Of a stretch of 64,000 bases of DNA, positions 33,878 through 42,599 are shown piece after piece. The first letter of the stretch is position 1, and each line of letters begins with the position of its first letter. Both the position numbers and the translations under genes were made by a program. The notes under the pieces were generated by a model, which was given only the letters and a program-made list of their open reading frames with translations, was not told the origin of the DNA and made no database searches. The stretch comes from JAUIAI01 sp045106815 (GTDB lineage: Bacteria; Pseudomonadota; Gammaproteobacteria; Burkholderiales; Burkholderiaceae_E): the NCBI GenBank assembly GCA_045106815.1, contig JBGCFG010000056.1, positions 1 to 64,000 on the forward strand, written 5' to 3'.

Positions 33878-34899
33878 TGTTCGAACAGCCTGCTGTTGCC
33901 ATTCCAAAAACTCAGGCCAAAACGCCTGCACGGAAAAAAACCGCTGTTAGCAGCAAACGAGTCGGACTGGTGGGACTTGGTGCCATGGGTATGGGCGTTG
34001 CAACCAATCTCATCAAAGCCGGCTTTGAGCTTCATGCGTGCGATGTCTCAACTGCTGCCCTGCGCAAAGCACGGGCGCTTGGCGCGCTGACAACACCGAG
34101 CCCTGCCGAGTTAGCGACCCAGGTGGATATTCTGATGATCCTGGTGGTCAATGCAGAGCAAACCGAGAGTGTTTTGTTTGGTCCCAAGGGCGCGGCAGAA
34201 CATCTTAAGAAGGGCTCGACCGTGATTGCCTCCAGCACTATGCCGCCGGCGTATGCCGAAGCACTGGGCGAGCGACTCACCGAGATGGGCCTGCACATGG
34301 TTGACGCGCCTGTCTCAGGCGGTGCCGCGGGTGCTGCCGCTGGCACCATGACCATCATGGCTTCTGGCTCAACAACAGCACTGCGCAAGGCCAAGCCGGT
34401 GTTTGATGCAATCGCCAAAAAAGTCTACAAGCTGGGCGACGAACCCGGCATGGGGTCTAAGGTCAAAATGGTCAATCAGCTACTCGCGGGCGTTCATATC
34501 GCGTCTGCCGCCGAGGCGATGGCACTGGGCATTCACGCCGGCATTGACCCCGAAACGCTCTATGACGTGATTTCAAATAGTGCCGGGTCAAGCTGGATGT
34601 TTCAGAACAGAGTGCCCCACATGCTCGCCGGTGACTACACACCGCTATCTGCGGTAGAAATTTTTGTCAAAGACCTGGGCATCGTGCTGGACTCTGCACG
34701 CGCCATGAAATTTCCGCTGCCACTCACAGCGTCCGCGCATCAGATGTTTCTCGCTGCGAGTGCTGCCGGACACGGCGGCGAAGACGACATAGCCGTTATC
34801 AAGGTGTTTGAAAAACTCGCAGGCATTCAACTCCCCGCAAAAGGGCAGCGCAAAAGCACTGCTGCCCGCAAAACCAAACGCAAAGGCGGAAAATCCTGA
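33877..34899 (+). CDS. ltnD: L-threonate dehydrogenase (beta-hydroxyacid dehydrogenase family)
   Basis: NAD-dependent enzyme, 340 residues, that oxidises a four-carbon sugar acid at C2 to 2-oxotetronate. The N-terminal Rossmann motif G-L-V-G-L-G-A-M-G-M-G is at about residues 29-39; the substrate motif D-A-P-V-S-G-G-A-A-G-A follows near 147, and the catalytic Lys lies in G-S-K-V-K-M-V-N-Q. Residues 1-26 and the last 18 are basic, low-complexity extensions unusual for the family. It is coupled to the MFS gene and to otnK by overlaps, which supports the tetronate assignment over 3-hydroxyisobutyrate. Confidence 0.88.
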   Translation: MFEQPAVAIPKTQAKTPARKKTAVSSKRVGLVGLGAMGMGVATNLIKAGFELHACDVSTAALRKARALGALTTPSPAELATQVDILMILVVNAEQTESVLFGPKGAAEHLKKGSTVIASSTMPPAYAEALGERLTEMGLHMVDAPVSGGAAGAAAGTMTIMASGSTTALRKAKPVFDAIAKKVYKLGDEPGMGSKVKMVNQLLAGVHIASAAEAMALGIHAGIDPETLYDVISNSAGSSWMFQNRVPHMLAGDYTPLSAVEIFVKDLGIVLDSARAMKFPLPLTASAHQMFLAASAAGHGGEDDIAVIKVFEKLAGIQLPAKGQRKSTAARKTKRKGGKS

Positions 34900-36197
34900 T
34901 GTTACTGGGCTGCATAGCGGACGATTTCACGGGCGCCACTGATCTGGCAAACAACCTGGTGCGAAACGGCATGCGAGTGGTTCAAACCATTGGCATACCA
35001 GGCCAGTCCGGCAGCACAATGACGGATGTCGACGCGGTCGTCGTATCTCTCAAATCCCGTACCACGCCGAAAGCTGAGGCCATCTCAGAGTCTTTGCAGG
35101 CCTTGCAATGGCTCCGTGATGCAGGCTGCCGACAGTTCTACTTCAAGTACTGCTCAACCTTTGACTCAACTGATGATGGCAATATTGGTCCGGTCACGGA
35201 TGCGCTGATGACGGCCCTTGACACTGACTTCACCATTGCGTGCCCAGCCTTCCCTGCCACTGGCAGGACGATCTTCAGAGGCCACCTGTTCGTCAACGAC
35301 GAACTGCTTTCAGATTCGAGTATGCAGCACCATCCGTTGACACCTATGACTGATGCGAATCTGGTTCGGGTATTGCAGCGACAAACCAGTCGCAAGGTCG
35401 GCCTGCTCAGGTACGACACCATCGCCGCCGGATCAACCGCGGTAGCATCCGCCATTGAGCAACTACGTCGTGACGGCGTTGAAATCGCCATTGCCGATTC
35501 ATTGCATGACGCTGACCTGCATGAACTGGCTGCCGGATGTATCGACTTGCCGCTCCTAACAGCCGGCTCAGGCGTCGCCATCGGTCTGCCGACCAATTTT
35601 CAGTCGCAAGGCTTGCTCGATACAACCGACCAGGCAGCCGCTTTGCCTGCCGCCATGGGGCCAGCCGTTGTCATCTCCGGTAGCTGCTCTAGTGCAACGC
35701 TTAAGCAGGTCGAATCTTTTGCACAGACAAACCCTCGTTATCAAGTCGATCCGCTGCGACTGGCGCAAGGCCCCCATGTACTGGCGGAGGTTGTCTCAGA
35801 AGCGGTAAAGGTCGCTACAGACGCTCAGGCGGCAGGACAGGCTGCCGTGATTCACGCAAGCGCCGAACCTGCAGCAGTTAAGGCAGTCCAGGACAGCCTG
35901 GGCAGAGAAGCAGCTGGCGCTCTGGTCGAAGACGCACTTGCCCAGGTCGCCGGCACGCTCCATGCTGGCGGCACTCGCCGCTTTGTTGTTGCCGGTGGCG
36001 AAACCTCCGGCGCCGTGGTGCAGGCGCTGAAGATTCAGGCGCTGCGTATCGGCCCCCAAATTGATCCGGGTGTGCCATGGACCGAAACCGTCTCCAACGA
36101 TTCCTCAGTCAAGCCATTAGCTTTAGCCTTGAAGTCCGGTAATTTTGGTGCAGAAGATTTCTTTCAGAAATCGCTGGCTATGCTTGAGAACGTCTAA
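34899..36197 (+). CDS. otnK: 3-Oxo-tetronate kinase
   Basis: Cytosolic kinase of the four-carbon acid sugar kinase (DUF1537) family, 432 residues. The N-terminal substrate domain starts with G-C-I-A-D-D-F-T-G-A-T-D-L-A, and the C-terminal nucleotide domain has V-V-A-G-G-E-T-S-G-A-V. It phosphorylates 3-oxotetronate at C4. The start overlaps the ltnD stop by one base and its stop overlaps the otnC start, so the three genes are tightly coupled. Confidence 0.92.
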   Translation: MLLGCIADDFTGATDLANNLVRNGMRVVQTIGIPGQSGSTMTDVDAVVVSLKSRTTPKAEAISESLQALQWLRDAGCRQFYFKYCSTFDSTDDGNIGPVTDALMTALDTDFTIACPAFPATGRTIFRGHLFVNDELLSDSSMQHHPLTPMTDANLVRVLQRQTSRKVGLLRYDTIAAGSTAVASAIEQLRRDGVEIAIADSLHDADLHELAAGCIDLPLLTAGSGVAIGLPTNFQSQGLLDTTDQAAALPAAMGPAVVISGSCSSATLKQVESFAQTNPRYQVDPLRLAQGPHVLAEVVSEAVKVATDAQAAGQAAVIHASAEPAAVKAVQDSLGREAAGALVEDALAQVAGTLHAGGTRRFVVAGGETSGAVVQALKIQALRIGPQIDPGVPWTETVSNDSSVKPLALALKSGNFGAEDFFQKSLAMLENV

Positions 36198-36844
36198 TGG
36201 CTTCAATCAACACCCACGCTGCAGACAACACCTCAAGAGAGCAACTCTGCTCGATCGCCAAATCTCTTTTTGACCGAGGTTTTACGCACGGTTCTACCGG
36301 TAACTTAAGTCTACGGCTTGCCGATGGTTACCTCATGACGCCAACCGGCTCGAGTCTGGGAAATCTTGATCCGGCACGTTTGTCTCATCTTGATAGTGCG
36401 GGCAATCACATCGACGGCGACAAACCGACAAAAGAAAGCTTTTTACATCTGGCGATGTATGACGAGCGTCCGAGCGGCAATGCGGTCATTCACCTTCATG
36501 CCACCTACTCCACGGCAGTCTCCATCCTGAGAGACATTGATCCGGCAGATGTGCTGCCGCCGCTTACGGCCTACTACGTCATGCGCATTGGTAGCCTGCC
36601 CTTGGTGCCCTACTACGCACCGGGCGATATGGCATTGGCCGAGGCGGTCAGAGGTTTTGCCGGCAAGCATCATGCGGTGCTGCTCGCCAATCACGGGCCG
36701 GTGGTCGCCGGCTCTAGCCTCTCAGCGGCGACCGACGCAATCGAAGAACTCGAAGCAACCGCACGGCTGCATCTGCTCTTGCAAGGGCAAGCTTGTCGGT
36801 GCCTGACTGATGAGCAGGCGCAGGCGCTCAAAACTTCGAAGTAA
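36197..36844 (+). CDS. otnC: 3-Oxo-tetronate 4-phosphate decarboxylase (class II aldolase family)
   Basis: Zinc-dependent class II aldolase-family decarboxylase, 215 residues, that converts 3-oxotetronate 4-phosphate to dihydroxyacetone phosphate and CO2. Visible motifs: F-T-H-G-S-T-G-N-L-S (residues about 30-39), M-T-P-T-G-S-S-L-G, the metal pair V-I-H-L-H-A-T-Y near 99, and A-N-H-G-P-V near 158. Last gene of the run; it stops three bases before the convergent membrane-protein gene. The isomerase OtnI, normally next door, lies at 59.7-60.6 kb. Confidence 0.92.
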   Translation: MASINTHAADNTSREQLCSIAKSLFDRGFTHGSTGNLSLRLADGYLMTPTGSSLGNLDPARLSHLDSAGNHIDGDKPTKESFLHLAMYDERPSGNAVIHLHATYSTAVSILRDIDPADVLPPLTAYYVMRIGSLPLVPYYAPGDMALAEAVRGFAGKHHAVLLANHGPVVAGSSLSAATDAIEELEATARLHLLLQGQACRCLTDEQAQALKTSK

Positions 36845-36847
36845 CTA

Positions 36848-37429
36848 TTAAGGCACCTCTGGCGAGTAGTTGAACCGTCGGCGCATCAACACAGACAACG
36901 AATAGAGCGCAATGCTGGTCACACCCCAAACCAGCCCAACTACAACGCCTGCATCCAGGATGCCTCGCCACGGCTGATCGAGCAAACGAAATGCCAAGAC
37001 CAGCAAGATAATCATCGTAGTCAATAACCACGCACTGATTAGGCGGCGGCGCGTGGCATGAAAAAAGCCCATACAAAAAAGCGGCGCCAGTATGACGCGA
37101 CCCCATGTCCAGTGCGACACAAGATACCGAGCACGCGCCACAACGCGCGGTGCAAAAGACTTTTGAAACCCACGATAGCCCTCTGCGTGGGCCATCACCG
37201 CGACACTGAAAGTCAGCAACAGCCAATGGCGCCAATCCATTGGATAGCTCGTCGCCTCCCAACTGGCATCGGCCATCCGTAAGATCGCGAACCCTAGTAA
37301 ACCCAGAATGCCAAGGATGCCCCAAACCGCACTCAGCCTGCCAACCCAGCGTCGCCATGTCACGATGGTTTGTCCTTGCATCAGTTCTGGCTGAGTAGGT
37401 TGTTGTTGAACAGGTTCTTGCTTCGACAT
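36848..37429 (-). CDS. Integral membrane protein of unknown function
   Basis: Membrane protein of 193 residues. After a Gln-rich cytoplasmic start of about 30 residues (Q-Q-Q-P-T-Q-P) it shows four to five hydrophobic segments (about 36-52, 69-84, 111-125, 132-148, 157-178) and an Arg-rich end. The loop F-Q-K-S-F-A-P-R-V-V-A-R-A-R-Y is polar and basic. I do not recognise the family. Its stop is three bases from the convergent otnC stop. The 282 bases upstream to the next gene hold no obvious gene or RNA. Confidence 0.7.
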   Translation of the reverse strand: MSKQEPVQQQPTQPELMQGQTIVTWRRWVGRLSAVWGILGILGLLGFAILRMADASWEATSYPMDWRHWLLLTFSVAVMAHAEGYRGFQKSFAPRVVARARYLVSHWTWGRVILAPLFCMGFFHATRRRLISAWLLTTMIILLVLAFRLLDQPWRGILDAGVVVGLVWGVTSIALYSLSVLMRRRFNYSPEVP

Positions 37430-37711
37430 GAATCAGACTTCCGCTAAGACAAGTCAACGAATACGTCGACTCCCAAAGCATAGTCGAAAACAGCTATGGC
37501 AGTTTGGTCGCGGCCGACTTGATCTCAATCAGCGACTCGGCGGGCATTCGTTGGTCAGCTTTACAGCGACGACGCTCACGAAATTCGCAGCCTATTGCCA
37601 AACACGTCACAGCAACTGCTGACGCTATGCGCGAGGATGAATCGTCCTCTTCGCACTCCATTGACCAGATGGTCATGCCGCACTCACGACCCATAGACCA
37701 GGGGGTGATGT

Positions 37712-39934
37712 ATGCGTTCTACCCGTTTTCCGAAGACTCGATTTGCGGCGGCCACGTTTGCCCTGGCCATGCTCAGCGCCTGTGGTGGCGGCGCCGATTC
37801 GACGCCCGCCAGTACGACGCCGCCGGTGCAAGAAGCTGAGCCAGCGCAAAAACCACGAGCCCCACAATCTCCACCAGAGCAGGTTACGCCGGAGTCACCT
37901 GAAGCACCTGAGACGACCGATCCTGCCCCGCCGAAGTCGACGCCCCCGACCCAAGATCCAGACTCGCCCGGTCTGCCATCTGCTGGCGATCCAGAAAAAG
38001 GCACCATGGGGCCACTCGCAGATTGGCCTCTTGTTCCTTTGCATGCTGCGCTCACGCCGGACGGCCGCTTGATGACTTTTGGTCGCGACAATGCCAATGC
38101 AAGTGAGATGGTGTATGACATCTGGGACTGGCGCGCAGGGCTGGACGAAGCATCGCATCTGACACTACCCAACCGTTCTGGCACCGACCTGTTTTGCTCG
38201 AATCAGCTATTGCTAAGCAATGGCGAGTTGCTCATCACCGGCGGTGATGTTCGCACCAACCAGTCGGCCAACGCAATCGGATGGCAAACGAACCGTGGTA
38301 ACTCCGACGTCAACATCTTCCTCACGGAAGACAGCACATTGACCACCCGCGGCCAAATGCACGAGGCGCGATGGTACGCGACCGTCACAATGCTGCCGTG
38401 GGGCGAAGTATATGTACAGGGCGGCGCGATTGACGTTGATGCAGATCAACCAGCCAACTACTCTGAAGTAGCTAATAGCGATGCCACCTCATTTCGACTG
38501 TTAACTGGCGCGCCGGTTAGTGATCTACCGTGGTACTACCCGCGTAACTTTGCCAGCCGTTACGGAGATGTCGTCGGCTGGAGTCACAACAAGGTTTACC
38601 GTATCGATCCACTCGGCCAAGGGGCGAGGACGAATCTGGGCGAAGTGCCGCAAGTTGAGTTGAACAACGGGTCACTGGCAGTCATGTACCGACCCAGCCG
38701 AATTTTGCTCGGCGGCGGTGGAACCACCAGAATGATAAGCGCTGATATTTCCGGCGCTCTACCCTCTTACGACTCAGTCCCACCTATGAGTTCGCAGCGC
38801 CTTTGGGGAACTGCAACCGTCTTGGCCGATGGGCGAGTCCTGGCGAGTAACGGTGGCACCAGCGACACCAGCATTCTTAGTGCGCCACTGGGCGCACCGG
38901 CGTATCACACAGAAATCTACGATCCCGAGACGAATCAATGGACGCTGGGAGCGGCTTCTGCTGTTCCCCGGCTGTATCACTCAACCGCCATCTTGCTGCC
39001 CGATGCCTCGGTTCTCATTGGCGGCGGCGGGCTGCCAGGTCCGGTCACCAATTTGAACGCTGAGATCTTCTACCCACCCTACCTTTTCGGTGCCGACGGA
39101 TCGCCCGCAACAAGACCACAGATTACATCGGCGCCGACGGTTCTAAATCCCGGCGACAGCTTTGATGTAAACACGTCAGAGTCGGCCGAGATTGCGCGTA
39201 TCTCCCTGATCAAAACCGGGGCGGTGACACACTCGTTTGATATGGACCAGCGCTACGTTGAGCTATCGTTCACGCCCACAGCGACCGGTCTGAGGGTAAG
39301 TCTGCCGTCAATCGTCAGCGATACGCCGCCCGGTTTTTATCACCTGTTTATTCTGAATTCTCAAGGCGTGCCGTCAGTCAGCCGCATCATTCGGATGAAC
39401 CCGTTTGAGGGTGCTTTGCCCGAGTTGCCGGCGATCGGTGAAAAAACACTCATGGTAGGTGGCACTGAGGGCGCCGACAGAGAACTGGCATGCCGCGCCG
39501 GAGAAGTGCTTGCCGGCGTTCATGGCCGTGCGTATGCCCATCTGGTTCAAGCCGGTCCTGTTTGCGTCAACATCAACACTTCCGGTCAGTGGATAGGATT
39601 ACCGACAGAACGCGCGGTGGCTGGAGACCCATTTGGAAACACCAGCCCGGGCGCACCGGGGATGTTCAATCTGACCTGCCCTGCTGATCATGCCGTGTCA
39701 GGTTTTGGTGGATCGGGCACTGCCGATGGTCAGCGAGTCGGCGCTCTGCAGCTAAGCTGCCGCAGCCTGATATCGGACAATCGCGTGGCGGGCTCCCCCA
39801 CACTAAGCCCGCTGGTGGGTAGCGGGAGTGCCAATACGAGCGCAGCATGTTCTGCCGACGGAGCGGCTATCGGCATCACCGGCAAAACCAGCATCAACGG
39901 CTATTTCGGGTTTGGTCTTCGCTGCGGCGCCTAA
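37712..39934 (+). CDS. Copper-radical-oxidase-like lipoprotein (galactose/glyoxal oxidase fold)
   Basis: Exported protein, 740 residues. A lipobox L-S-A-C-G (Cys24) is followed by a Pro/Glu/Thr-rich linker (28-95), a seven-bladed kelch-type propeller (about 100-460), an Ig-like DUF1929 domain (about 465-565) and a Cys-containing C-terminal domain with two similar halves (about 575-740). Residues matching the galactose oxidase copper site are all present: Cys162 (F-C-S-N-Q) and Tyr222 (R-W-Y-A-T) for the thioether radical, Tyr422-His423 (R-L-Y-H-S-T) and His507 (V-T-H-S-F-D-M-D-Q-R). It may oxidise an alcohol or aldehyde to give hydrogen peroxide; substrate unknown. It stands alone between two minus-strand genes. 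Confidence 0.85.
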   Translation: MRSTRFPKTRFAAATFALAMLSACGGGADSTPASTTPPVQEAEPAQKPRAPQSPPEQVTPESPEAPETTDPAPPKSTPPTQDPDSPGLPSAGDPEKGTMGPLADWPLVPLHAALTPDGRLMTFGRDNANASEMVYDIWDWRAGLDEASHLTLPNRSGTDLFCSNQLLLSNGELLITGGDVRTNQSANAIGWQTNRGNSDVNIFLTEDSTLTTRGQMHEARWYATVTMLPWGEVYVQGGAIDVDADQPANYSEVANSDATSFRLLTGAPVSDLPWYYPRNFASRYGDVVGWSHNKVYRIDPLGQGARTNLGEVPQVELNNGSLAVMYRPSRILLGGGGTTRMISADISGALPSYDSVPPMSSQRLWGTATVLADGRVLASNGGTSDTSILSAPLGAPAYHTEIYDPETNQWTLGAASAVPRLYHSTAILLPDASVLIGGGGLPGPVTNLNAEIFYPPYLFGADGSPATRPQITSAPTVLNPGDSFDVNTSESAEIARISLIKTGAVTHSFDMDQRYVELSFTPTATGLRVSLPSIVSDTPPGFYHLFILNSQGVPSVSRIIRMNPFEGALPELPAIGEKTLMVGGTEGADRELACRAGEVLAGVHGRAYAHLVQAGPVCVNINTSGQWIGLPTERAVAGDPFGNTSPGAPGMFNLTCPADHAVSGFGGSGTADGQRVGALQLSCRSLISDNRVAGSPTLSPLVGSGSANTSAACSADGAAIGITGKTSINGYFGFGLRCGA

Positions 39935-39936
39935 AT

Positions 39937-42108
39937 CTAAAATAGCTTTTTAAGCCCCTCTTGCAGCTTGTCTTTGGCTTTGTCCTTTAGCTCGTCTTCT
40001 TTGGCCTTCGCCTGCGCTTTGAGTTCGTCCTCTTTCGCTTTAGCGTCGGCCTTCAACTGAGCTTTCTTGGCATCAATTTTTGCCTGATCGACACCCAGTT
40101 CAGCAGCCGCGCGCGACTTGAGCATTTCTTTCGCTGCCACATTCCAATCGATTGCCCATGCAAGCTGCTCAAACGGTCCGGTGAGTTTGACAGGAATCGT
40201 CACACCTTTTAGGTCTTCAGCTTCCTTACCGCCCTGGCCTTTCGACGTCCCGACAACAGTCGCTTTGGCCAGGTAGTCAATTGAGGAGGCGGCGATATCA
40301 ATCTTGCCGCCGCCGCCAAGCCTGAGCAGCGGTGTCTTACCGCTCAGGTCATCGTTCGTGGCAACGCCATTCACAATCTTGAATGTCGCCGTCAACGCGC
40401 TAAAGTCGGTACGAACCTGATCATTGCTGGGTTCTGAAGATGCCTTGCCTGCCTTTAGCAACTGCTTGGCATCGCGGATTTTTTGGCCAAGATTGATACC
40501 CTTGATAGCGCCATTCTCAAGCCTCACGCTGGCATTGCCATTGAGCGCTTGCTTCATCGCACTCACGGTTGGCCCGGCCGTTTTGATGTTGACGCCGACA
40601 TCACCTTTGCCTTCAAGCAGGCTTGTGTCAGCCACGTCGGTCAGCAGCGGCCCGATCTGTATGCCGCCCAGGTCGAGATCGACGCTCGTCTTATTGCCCT
40701 CAGCATTTACTGATGCATTGCCCTTAAGCTTGCCGTCATATAGATCAGCAGTCATCGGTGCAAGTGTCAGCACGCCCTTACGCGCCTTGGTTGTCAGGCT
40801 CAGGTTGGTCACTGTCGCGCCTGATGCAATTAGCTCACCAACCGTCAGTTTGCCATCAATGGTGAGTGGCTTAAGCGCTGATAAATCGATCGGTGCTTCA
40901 GGTGAATCGCCAGAACCCCCCGCAGGTTTTTCTTCGCCAGAGGCGGGTGCTTCAGCCGCAGGTGGCAAGAATTTGTCAACGTCAATCCTGTCTGCATTAA
41001 TGTCAAATTTGATCGCAGGATTACCGAACCCTTTCACGTCAACTTTGGCATCAAGATTCATATCTTTAGCACTCAGGGCTAGCTGAACATTGGCCGTCTC
41101 TGCATTGGTATTGGCGTCGACCTTTCCTTTGAATGGCACCGTCAGTACCTCGGGAGAGACGGCTTTGTCGTCAAGGTCGATTTGTCCATCGAGCGCTGCA
41201 AGCGCAATTGCGCCAGAGACCAGATTCATTTCAAAGGGTGTCTGCAACTCGGCCTTGAGCGATCGGTCTGGCTGCTTGAAGTCGGTGCTGGTCGCAAGCT
41301 TTGCCGCAGACACCTGCTTCGCACTGGCCGATAGATCGGTCAGTGCGACTCGCTGCTCAATCGGGCTGCCATCGAACTGCCCCTTGATGAGCAGCACCAA
41401 GGTTTCGGCATTGACTGACTGCGCATCAAAGTTAACGGCAAGCGTCGATTGCAAATCAATGTTGGCCTGTACTTTCGGGCTGGTGCCGGTGGCATCAACA
41501 GTGAGTTCCAGTGGTGTCATCTGCCCGTCTTTGATTGGGCCGGTCTTAAGGTTGAAGTTAGCAAGTGTCCATTGACTCTTGGCCGCCTGATCGTCAAAAG
41601 AGACATTGGCATCTAGAAGTTCAATGCCACCCACTTCAATCGCGGGCAGCGCTGCTGGCTCCGTCGCCCCTTCATTCGCAGGTTGATCCGTTGTCTCTGC
41701 GGGCTCGGGCTTGGCCCCACCGCCTATTAGATCGTCGATATTGGTGGTTCCGTCGGCGCGGCGAACAATGTCTGCCTGCAAGCCGCTCAGGCTGATCACG
41801 TCTGCCTGTACATTGCCGCTGAATAGAGGCATCAGCTTCACACTGACCCGGGCACTATCGAGACTTAGAGTCGTGTCAGTTGACTCTGGCTCGCTCAAAA
41901 CCATTTTTGGCAAGGCAACCGCTATGTTTGGAAACACACTGAGAGACAGATCGCCATCAATCTGTAGCGTGCGCTGATAAGACGATTGCACAAACTCTTC
42001 AATTTGCGGCTTAAAGCGGTTGACGTCGACAAACAGAATCAGCGCGGCAAGTGCCAGCACCAAAACGGCAAACAGCACGCCAAATACGATCAGAATCTTC
42101 TTTACCAT
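39937..42108 (-). CDS. AsmA family protein
   Basis: Large envelope protein, 723 residues, of the AsmA group. A single N-terminal membrane segment (I-L-I-V-F-G-V-L-F-A-V-L-V-L-A-L) is followed by the AsmA N-terminal sequence (V-D-V-N-R-F-K-P-Q-I-E-E-F-V), a long beta-rich periplasmic body and the AsmA-like C-terminal repeats near 400-640. The last 60 residues are Lys/Ala/Glu-rich and strongly helical, a likely coiled coil, which is an unusual addition. AsmA-like proteins are thought to carry lipids between membranes. Two bases separate its stop from that of the convergent oxidase gene. Confidence 0.9.
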   Translation of the reverse strand: MVKKILIVFGVLFAVLVLALAALILFVDVNRFKPQIEEFVQSSYQRTLQIDGDLSLSVFPNIAVALPKMVLSEPESTDTTLSLDSARVSVKLMPLFSGNVQADVISLSGLQADIVRRADGTTNIDDLIGGGAKPEPAETTDQPANEGATEPAALPAIEVGGIELLDANVSFDDQAAKSQWTLANFNLKTGPIKDGQMTPLELTVDATGTSPKVQANIDLQSTLAVNFDAQSVNAETLVLLIKGQFDGSPIEQRVALTDLSASAKQVSAAKLATSTDFKQPDRSLKAELQTPFEMNLVSGAIALAALDGQIDLDDKAVSPEVLTVPFKGKVDANTNAETANVQLALSAKDMNLDAKVDVKGFGNPAIKFDINADRIDVDKFLPPAAEAPASGEEKPAGGSGDSPEAPIDLSALKPLTIDGKLTVGELIASGATVTNLSLTTKARKGVLTLAPMTADLYDGKLKGNASVNAEGNKTSVDLDLGGIQIGPLLTDVADTSLLEGKGDVGVNIKTAGPTVSAMKQALNGNASVRLENGAIKGINLGQKIRDAKQLLKAGKASSEPSNDQVRTDFSALTATFKIVNGVATNDDLSGKTPLLRLGGGGKIDIAASSIDYLAKATVVGTSKGQGGKEAEDLKGVTIPVKLTGPFEQLAWAIDWNVAAKEMLKSRAAAELGVDQAKIDAKKAQLKADAKAKEDELKAQAKAKEDELKDKAKDKLQEGLKKLF

Positions 42109-42136
42109 CAGTGCAAATCCCTTCAGTGAGCTGTGG

Positions 42137-42592
42137 TCAAACGTAATGTCGAGAAACGGCTTGCGCCACGCAGACGGGCTTGTCTGCGCCGCGGCGCTCG
42201 ATGGTGACGCCCATCACACATTGCGCGCCGTCCTCGCCTAGCTTTTCAAACTCTTCGAGTACGATCCTGGCGCGTAGCTCACTTTGCACGGGGACCGGGG
42301 CGGGAAACCTGACTTTATTAAGGCCGTAGTTCACACCCATTTTCTGACCTTCTATGGCCATTGCGCTTTCAATCAGACAGGGCAGCAAAGACAAGGTTAG
42401 ATATCCATGCGCAATCGGCACGCCGAACGGGCCAGCCTTGGCCTTTTCCGGGTCGAGGTGAATCCATTGATGATCATTGGTGGCATCAGCGAACAAATTG
42501 ATTCGCTGTTGATCGATCAGCATCCAGTCAGAGACAACGATTTCGTTGCCCAACTCATTACCGAGTTCATCGAGGTTTTTGAATGTTCTCAT
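42137..42592 (-). CDS. MaoC-family (R)-enoyl-CoA hydratase/dehydratase
   Basis: Single-hotdog MaoC dehydratase, 151 residues, starting at the ATG at 42592. The hydratase-2 motif is seen as F-A-D-A-T-N-D-H-Q-W-I-H-L-D, with catalytic Asp and His, followed by P-F-G-V-P-I-A-H-G-Y-L-T-L-S. It acts on trans-2-enoyl-CoA esters, for example in PHA supply or fatty-acid metabolism. It lies seven bases after the LysR gene, on the same strand, so the pair is probably cotranscribed. Confidence 0.9.
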   Translation of the reverse strand: MRTFKNLDELGNELGNEIVVSDWMLIDQQRINLFADATNDHQWIHLDPEKAKAGPFGVPIAHGYLTLSLLPCLIESAMAIEGQKMGVNYGLNKVRFPAPVPVQSELRARIVLEEFEKLGEDGAQCVMGVTIERRGADKPVCVAQAVSRHYV

Positions 42593-42599
42593 ACCCTGA

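Noticed and set aside
37430..37711. Open frames in the gap before the oxidase gene (for example 37504-37839)
   Set aside because: They run into the oxidase gene in another frame, have low-complexity Ser/Arg-rich products and no ribosome site.
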